Assembly: GCA_014138095.1 (NCBI GenBank)
Contig: JACGXE010000005.1
Coordinates: forward strand, 186,001 to 250,000
Direction of reading: 5' to 3'
Length of the DNA: 64,000 nt
DNA from: Ochrobactrum sp. RH2CCR150
Lineage (GTDB): Bacteria; Pseudomonadota; Alphaproteobacteria; Rhizobiales; Rhizobiaceae
The position numbers were made by a program, and so were the translations under genes. Every line of letters starts with the position of its first letter. The stretch's first letter is position 1. The notes under the pieces are model-generated. The model was not told the DNA's origin. It saw only the letters and a list, made by a program, of their open reading frames with translations, and ran no database searches. Of this stretch, positions 59,023 to 64,000 are shown piece by piece.

Positions 59023-60393
59023 TCAGATCGGCACGCCGCTGAAGAAATCGTAGATGAGCTTCAGGTTCAGCACGACAATGATGATGGCAGTGATGGCCGC
59101 GAGGAAGGTGACCCAGCGCGGCGCGACCAGCGATCCCATCTTCTTCTTTTCTGCGGTGAACATGACCAGCGGTATCACCGCGAAAGGCAATTGCAGGCTT
59201 AGTACGACCTGCGACAGGATCAGGAGTTCCGTCGTGCCCTGCGACCCGTACATGATCGTGACAACAGCTGCGGGAACAATGGCCACGAAGCGTGTGATGG
59301 CGCGGCGCAGCCACGGTTTCAACCGGATGCGGATAAAGCCTTCCATGACGATCTGCCCGGCCATGGTGGCGGTGATGGTCGAGTTCAGACCGCAGCAGAG
59401 AAGCGCGATGGCAAAAAGCGTTGGCGCAAGCGATGATCCGAGCAGCGGGTTGAGCAGGGCATGGGCCTTGTCGAGATCTTCCACGCCGGTATTCCCGGTC
59501 GCGTTGAAGCTGGCTGCCGCGAGGATCAGGATCGATGCATTGACCAGCAGCGCAAAAGTCAGTGCGATGGTGGAATCGAGCGTCGAATAGCGAATGGCCT
59601 CGCGCTTTTCAGCGGTGGTGTGCCCATAGTCGCGGGTCTGCACGATGCCGGAATGCAGATAGAGATTATGCGGCATGACCGTCGCACCGATAATGCCGAG
59701 CGCTATATAAAGCATGTCCGGATTGCGGATGATCTCGACCGTTGGCGCAAATCCGAGAATGACCTCATTCCATTTTGGCTGCGCCATCAGGATCTGGACC
59801 AGGAAGCAGATCGCGATGACGGCCAGAAGCGTCATGATGAGCGCTTCAACGCGGCGGAAGCCCTTGTTTTGCAGATAGAGCACAAGAAGCACGTCGGCGG
59901 CGGTGATGATGACGCCGATTTCGAGCGGAATGCCGAACAGAAGATTGAGGCCGATGGCCGTGCCGATGACTTCCGCAAGATCGGTGGCGCAGATTGCGAG
60001 TTCCGCCAGAAGCCATAGCGGCCAGGCGAGAATGCGCGGATAGGCGTCGCGGCAGGCTTGCGCCAGATCGCGCCCGGTGGCGATTGCAAGTCGCGTGCAC
60101 AGCGCCTGCAGCAGAACGGCCATCAGATTGGACAGAAGTACGACCGAAAGCAGCGCATAGCCGAAGCGGGAGCCGCCGGCGAGCGAGGTCGCCCAGTTGC
60201 CGGGATCCATATAGCCGACGGCGACAAGATAGCCGGGACCAACAAAGGCCATGGCCCTGCGAAAGCGTGACCCGGAACGGTTGACCGCCACGGAACGATG
60301 AACATCGGACATAGAGGCTTCGCCTCGATCCCGCCGCCAGCCTTCAAAGGTGACGTCGTGACCTTCGGATGGGCCCGCACCATGGGGTGTCAT
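59023..60393 (-). CDS. mntH: Nramp-family Mn2+/divalent metal transporter MntH
   Basis: A 456-residue inner-membrane proton-coupled importer, chiefly for manganese. The metal-binding motif of helix 1 is [12 protein letters not shown] (DPGN), and that of helix 6 is [13 protein letters not shown] (MPH). About eleven helices and the usual length. The start ATG 60393 has AAAGG upstream; a second in-frame ATG ([14 protein letters not shown]) 27 codons later is possible. A Mur-type palindrome lies 30 bp upstream, consistent with repression by manganese. Confidence 0.94.
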   Translation of the reverse strand: MTPHGAGPSEGHDVTFEGWRRDRGEASMSDVHRSVAVNRSGSRFRRAMAFVGPGYLVAVGYMDPGNWATSLAGGSRFGYALLSVVLLSNLMAVLLQALCTRLAIATGRDLAQACRDAYPRILAWPLWLLAELAICATDLAEVIGTAIGLNLLFGIPLEIGVIITAADVLLVLYLQNKGFRRVEALIMTLLAVIAICFLVQILMAQPKWNEVILGFAPTVEIIRNPDMLYIALGIIGATVMPHNLYLHSGIVQTRDYGHTTAEKREAIRYSTLDSTIALTFALLVNASILILAAASFNATGNTGVEDLDKAHALLNPLLGSSLAPTLFAIALLCCGLNSTITATMAGQIVMEGFIRIRLKPWLRRAITRFVAIVPAAVVTIMYGSQGTTELLILSQVVLSLQLPFAVIPLVMFTAEKKKMGSLVAPRWVTFLAAITAIIIVVLNLKLIYDFFSGVPI

Positions 60394-60422
60394 TATAAAG
60401 ACCTTTATTACCAATATGCACT

Positions 60423-60437
60423 TGCAAACTATTTGCA
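60423..60437 (-). promoter_or_regulatory. Mur (manganese uptake regulator) box upstream of mntH
   Basis: TGCAAA-CTA-TTTGCA is a perfect 6-bp inverted repeat 30 bp before the mntH ATG. It matches the form of the Mur/Fur-type site described for mntH and sit genes in Rhizobium and Brucella. Binding is inferred. Confidence 0.7.
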
Positions 60438-60476
60438 TTTAATAATGGCAGACGGGTGATGCGTCAATAGTGTGGA

Positions 60477-60532
60477 GGGGAATAGGGGAATAGGGGAATA
60501 GGGGAATAGGGGAATAGGGGAATAGGGGAATA
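60477..60532. repeat. Octamer tandem array GGGGAATA, 7 copies
   Basis: Seven perfect 8-bp units, followed by a partial GGG. Each unit places a G4 run at an 8-bp interval, so the plus strand carries a run of G-quadruplex-capable tracts with AATA loops. Upstream of rsmH and mntH. Copy number is likely to vary between strains. Confidence 0.92.
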
Positions 60533-60592
60533 GGGTAGGAACTCGGAGCCTCTAAAAAAATCGCTTGCGCCGAACGAGCGCCCGCGATCCTC

Positions 60593-60695
60593 TTCCCTTA
60601 CTCCCTTACTCCCTTACTCCCTTACTCCCTTACTCCCTTACTCCCTTACTCCCTTACTCCCTTACTCCCTTACTCCCTTACTCCCTTACTCCCTT
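60593..60695. repeat. Octamer tandem array CTCCCTTA, about 12 copies
   Basis: Eleven perfect units (60601-60688) with one diverged unit before and a partial unit after. On the minus strand this is GGGAGTAA repeated, giving G3 runs at an 8-bp interval. It is separated from the first array by about 60 bp and carries its G-rich strand on the opposite strand. Confidence 0.92.
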
Positions 60696-60853
60696 CAATA
60701 TTCCTGTGCGCTGATGCAAAGGATAACGCTTCATTAAGCTTAATATCCGATAACTGACGAACGAATCCGCCTGATCGTCTCCATGACGGCAAAAGGCCGG
60801 AATCCACAGACAGAACACAGGATAGCGGGGGCAACTCCCGGGAAAGGAACGGA

Positions 60854-61897
60854 ATGATGGCGAGCCTCGGCGGAGACAAATCTCAAGCCGAAGGGGCTGA
60901 AGTCCGTCACGTTCCGGTGTTGATTTCCGAGGTGATTGACGCTCTCAAGCCCCAGCCCGGCGAAGTTATCGTCGATGGCACCTTCGGGGCAGGCGGCTAC
61001 ACCCGTCGCATATTGGATGAGGGGGCCGAAGTGATCGCGATAGACCGCGATCCGACGGCCATCGAAGCCGGACGCGCCATGGAAAAGCAGTTTCCGGGGC
61101 GTCTGCATCTGGTGGAAAGCCGGTTTTCGGCGCTGGATTCAGCGGTCGCGCAAGTGAAGGGAGCAGGCAGCAAGGTGGATGGCGTTGTGCTCGATATCGG
61201 TGTTTCGTCGATGCAGATCGATGAAGCCGAGCGCGGTTTCTCCTTCCAGAAGGACGGACCGCTCGACATGCGCATGTCAAGCAAAGGGCCCAGTGCTGCC
61301 GATGTCGTCAATCGTCTGAAAATGGGTGATCTGGCGCGTATATTCAATTTCCTCGGCGAAGAACGTCATGCCGGGCGCATCGCACGGATGATCGAGAAGC
61401 GCCGCGAAGCGCAGGCTTTCAGCCGCACGCTTGATCTCGCCAATGCCATCGAATCGCTGGTCGGTCGTAATCCTAAGGTACCTATTCATCCCGCAACGCG
61501 GGTGTTTCAGGCGCTGCGCATCTATGTGAATGACGAGTTGGGCGAACTGGCCCGTGCACTTTTGGCTGCCGAACAGGTTTTGAAACCCGGCGGACGGCTG
61601 GTGGTGGTGACATTCCACTCACTCGAAGACCGCATGGTGAAGCGTTACTTCGCGGATCGCGCAGGCGGTAGCGCGGGTTCGCGCCACATGCCGGAAACGC
61701 ATGTGCGTCATCCGAGTTTTACGCCCGCCGTCAAAGGCGCTGTCGGGCCGACGCCGGAGGAAGAAGCCAGCAATCCACGTGCGCGCTCGGCGAAGCTGCG
61801 CGCCGGACTGCGGACTGTAAATCCGCCGCTTGAAGATGATCTTTCGCTGTTCGGGCTCCCCAAATTGCCTGAAACGCATGAACTGGGCCGGAGTTGA
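60854..61897 (+). CDS. rsmH: 16S rRNA m4C1402 N4-methyltransferase
   Basis: A 347-residue enzyme (formerly MraW) that methylates C1402 in the ribosomal P site using SAM. Motifs: [65 protein letters not shown] and [17 protein letters not shown]. Tandem ATG codons follow AAAGGAACGGA. It opens the division/cell-wall cluster visible here; no mraZ gene is visible in the 415-bp region before it, where the two octamer arrays lie. Confidence 0.96.
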   Translation: MMASLGGDKSQAEGAEVRHVPVLISEVIDALKPQPGEVIVDGTFGAGGYTRRILDEGAEVIAIDRDPTAIEAGRAMEKQFPGRLHLVESRFSALDSAVAQVKGAGSKVDGVVLDIGVSSMQIDEAERGFSFQKDGPLDMRMSSKGPSAADVVNRLKMGDLARIFNFLGEERHAGRIARMIEKRREAQAFSRTLDLANAIESLVGRNPKVPIHPATRVFQALRIYVNDELGELARALLAAEQVLKPGGRLVVVTFHSLEDRMVKRYFADRAGGSAGSRHMPETHVRHPSFTPAVKGAVGPTPEEEASNPRARSAKLRAGLRTVNPPLEDDLSLFGLPKLPETHELGRS

Positions 61898-61901
61898 ACG
61901 A

Positions 61902-62306
61902 GTGCTGCGTACTTTTGATCTCATCATGATTGCGGCGATGTTGGTGGCAGCAGCTGTCACCTACACCATCAAGTATGACGCCGAAAAACAGGTCGCGGTC
62001 ATCGCCAAGCTGACGCGCCAGATCAATTCCGAGCGCGATACGATTACGCTGTTGCGTGCTGACTGGGCACTGATGACGCAGCCGGGTCGCCTGCAAAGCC
62101 TGACCGGCGTCTATGAAAAAGAACTGAACCTGCAGCCGATCGTGGCCGAGCAGCTTATCCTGAGCGCTGCCGATATTCCAGAGCGTCCGCTGGACGACAT
62201 CCAGAAAATCATCTCCGGCACCGATGAACTGGTCGCAAGCGGCGTGCTCGAACAGGACAAGATCACAACCGGTAGCATCAAGAAGAAGAGCGGGGCAAAG
62301 CACTGA
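61902..62306 (+). CDS. ftsL: Cell division protein FtsL
   Basis: A 134-residue bitopic protein of the divisome. A transmembrane helix (about 6-24, LIMIAAMLVAAAVTYTI) is followed by a leucine-zipper-like coiled coil (KQVAVIAKLTRQINSERDTITLLRADWALMTQPGRLQSL). The GTG start at 61902 has CGGAG 8-9 bp upstream and lies 5 bp after the rsmH stop; an ATG at 61878 inside rsmH has no ribosome site. The gene is identified by position between rsmH and ftsI plus topology, since FtsL diverges quickly. Confidence 0.88.
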   Translation: MLRTFDLIMIAAMLVAAAVTYTIKYDAEKQVAVIAKLTRQINSERDTITLLRADWALMTQPGRLQSLTGVYEKELNLQPIVAEQLILSAADIPERPLDDIQKIISGTDELVASGVLEQDKITTGSIKKKSGAKH

Positions 62307-62308
62307 TC

Positions 62309-64000
62309 ATGCGGCTGAAACTCGGTCTCTCCAAGAAGAAGAATAAAAATGCGATGGACGGTCTGGAGCCGGTCGGCGATGAAAAGCTGGCTGGCAACAT
62401 GGCTTTTGTCGGTTCGCGTAAAAAGCACGGCAATCGTGCTCGTAATCGTTTGTGGATGGCGATTGCCTGCTTCGTCGGTATCTATGGCGTGATTGGCGGC
62501 AAGCTCGTCTATTTCGGCATGATCGGCGGTGAGGACGAAGACGCTTCCGGCCCGGCGGTGCATCAGCTCGCCTCGCGTCCGGATATTCTGGACCGTAACG
62601 GCGAAATTCTCGCGACCGACATCAACACCGCTTCGCTTTATGCCGAACCGCGCAAGATCGTCGATCCGGATGAAACCATCGAGATGCTGTCCACGGTGCT
62701 GCCCGATCTGGATTGGGAAGCGACCTATAAGCGCCTCAAGAGCGGCGCAGGCTTCGTCTGGGTCAAGCGCGGCCTGACACCGAAGCAACAGAGCCAGATC
62801 ATGGCGCTCGGCGTGCCAGGCATCGGCTTCCGTACCGAAAAGCGCCGCTTCTATCCGGGCGGTCCGACCGCATCGCATATTCTCGGTCTGGTCAATGTCG
62901 ATAACCAGGGCATTGCCGGTATGGAGAAATATATCGACAGCCAGGGCCTGACCGATCTTCGTCTTGCTGGTCTTGCAACCGGCCAATCGCTTGAGCCGGT
63001 GCGCCTGTCCATCGATATTCGCGTGCAGCACATCATGCGCGACGTTCTGGTCAAGGCTATGGAGCGCTATCGCGCTATTGCTGCCGGTGCCGTCGTTCTC
63101 AACATCAAGACCGGCGAAGTGATCGCCATGGCCTCGGTGCCGGATTTCGATCCGAACAACCCGGTCAATGCGCTCGACAAGGATCGTTTGAACCGCATGT
63201 CGGCGGGCACCTATGAAATGGGCTCGACCATCAAGACCTTCACGACGGCCATGGCGCTCGATTCCGGCAAGTTCACCTTGCAGTCGAAGCTCGATGCAAC
63301 GCGTCCATTGGTGTTCGGTCGCCAGACCATCCGCGACTTCCACGGCAAGGGCCGCTGGCTGACACTGCCGGAAGTCTTCATCTTCTCGTCGAATATCGGT
63401 TCGGGTCGCGAAGCCGATGCCGTCGGCATCGAAGGCCACCGCGCCTTCCTCAAGAAGATGGGTCTTCTTGACCGCATGCAGACGGAATTGCCGGAAGTGG
63501 CGCGTCCGGTCGAGCCGCGCGTCTGGAAGAAGGTTCATTCGATGACCATCTCGTTTGGTCACGGCATGATGACGACTCCGCTTCAGACGGCAGTGGGTGC
63601 GGCAGCACTTATGAATGGCGGAAAGCTGTTCAACCCGACCTTCCTGATGCGGTCTCAGGCTGAAACGGTTGCGCTCGGAGAGAAGCAGGTCGTTCATCCA
63701 CAAGTTTCTGCTGATATGCGTTATCTCTACCGCCTCAATGCCACGGCGCCGGGCGGTTCGGGTAAGCGCGCAGCCGTTCCGGGCTATCGCGTCGGCGGAA
63801 AGACGGGTACGGCTGAAAAGGTGGTTCACGGTCGCTATTCGAAGGATTCGCGCTTTAACGCCTTCCTTGCTTCGTTCCCGATCGAAGATCCGGCCTATGT
63901 CGTGCTGACCATCATCGATGAGCCGAAGCCGGAACAGGGCAAATTCGGTGCGACCGCGGGCTTCAATGCTGCGCCGATGGTCTATGAAATCATCAGCCGC
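62309..64000 (+). CDS. ftsI: Septal peptidoglycan transpeptidase FtsI/PBP3 (partial, runs off right edge)
   Basis: The first 564 codons of the division-specific transpeptidase. A basic cytoplasmic tail (1-45) precedes one transmembrane helix (about 48-68). The non-catalytic pedestal domain has LASRPDILDRNGEILATD. The penicillin-binding domain shows the catalytic serine motif MGSTIKTF (near 308-315), SSN in FIFSSNIG, and KTG in GGKTGTAEKV. It starts 2 bp after ftsL. Only the C-terminal end is missing. Target of beta-lactams. Confidence 0.95.
   Translation, partial: MRLKLGLSKKKNKNAMDGLEPVGDEKLAGNMAFVGSRKKHGNRARNRLWMAIACFVGIYGVIGGKLVYFGMIGGEDEDASGPAVHQLASRPDILDRNGEILATDINTASLYAEPRKIVDPDETIEMLSTVLPDLDWEATYKRLKSGAGFVWVKRGLTPKQQSQIMALGVPGIGFRTEKRRFYPGGPTASHILGLVNVDNQGIAGMEKYIDSQGLTDLRLAGLATGQSLEPVRLSIDIRVQHIMRDVLVKAMERYRAIAAGAVVLNIKTGEVIAMASVPDFDPNNPVNALDKDRLNRMSAGTYEMGSTIKTFTTAMALDSGKFTLQSKLDATRPLVFGRQTIRDFHGKGRWLTLPEVFIFSSNIGSGREADAVGIEGHRAFLKKMGLLDRMQTELPEVARPVEPRVWKKVHSMTISFGHGMMTTPLQTAVGAAALMNGGKLFNPTFLMRSQAETVALGEKQVVHPQVSADMRYLYRLNATAPGGSGKRAAVPGYRVGGKTGTAEKVVHGRYSKDSRFNAFLASFPIEDPAYVVLTIIDEPKPEQGKFGATAGFNAAPMVYEIISR

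Noticed and set aside
60477-60695. CRISPR array
   Set aside because: Units are 8 bp with no spacers and no cas genes. These are simple tandem repeats.

Overview
The window is chromosomal DNA from an alphaproteobacterium of the Brucella/Ochrobactrum group (order Hyphomicrobiales). The clearest marker is a close homologue of the Brucella periplasmic antigen BP26/Omp28. Also consistent are a Brucella-type choloylglycine hydrolase, an IalB-family protein, the dnaG-rpoD pair, the rsmH-ftsL-ftsI division genes and dispersed palindromes typical of this order. BP26 differs from the classical Brucella protein as I remember it, so an Ochrobactrum-type (Brucella anthropi/intermedia-like) genome is more likely than a classical pathogenic Brucella. 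I see no insertion sequence, prophage, CRISPR array or plasmid module. The window reads as core genome with clade-specific genes mixed in.

Layout. 0-3.4 kb: a leftward phosphoesterase/ABC-transporter operon of Ugp/Mal type, cut at the left edge. 3.9-4.0 kb: a likely AbcR-family small RNA. 4.2-8.9 kb: aspartate aminotransferase, a glutathione transferase, a cold-shock protein and a BacA/SbmA-like exporter whose ATPase domain has lost its catalytic residues. 9-18 kb: carB and carA, separated by a LytTR regulator, a membrane protein, a zinc peptidase and a drug exporter. 18.4-26.3 kb: yqeY-like gene, cysteine hydrolase, Na/Pi cotransporter, dnaG, rpoD and a HlyU-like gene. 26-33.5 kb: small membrane and secreted proteins, BP26, tRNA-Ile2(CAU), an IalB-like protein, choloylglycine hydrolase and a TerC-like membrane protein. 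33.5-46.3 kb: nicotinamidase, a PhnA-like protein, a glycine-betaine-type Rieske oxygenase pair, lyxose isomerase, UDP-glucose dehydrogenase, a lipid/glycan glycosyltransferase pair, ettA, tam and an MHS-family transporter. 46.3-48.8 kb: an ArsR-methyltransferase fusion regulator with metF. 49-58.3 kb: several cell-wall hydrolases, two lipoproteins and the betaine-lipid genes btaAB. 58.4-64 kb: RNase P RNA, mntH, two octamer repeat arrays and the start of the division/cell-wall cluster.

How it fits together. The main theme I found is phosphate limitation. Good matches to the PhoB box (heptamers spaced by 11 bp) lie upstream of the Na/Pi cotransporter, upstream of btaA-btaB (phosphorus-free betaine lipids) and upstream of the phosphoesterase-Ugp-like operon. 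These three loci would together take up phosphate, replace phospholipid and scavenge organic phosphate. Other local circuits visible in the DNA are a Mur-type manganese box at mntH, a palindromic operator at the ArsR-methyltransferase/metF operon, and the AbcR-like RNA with its own promoter and terminator. All regulatory calls are by motif only.
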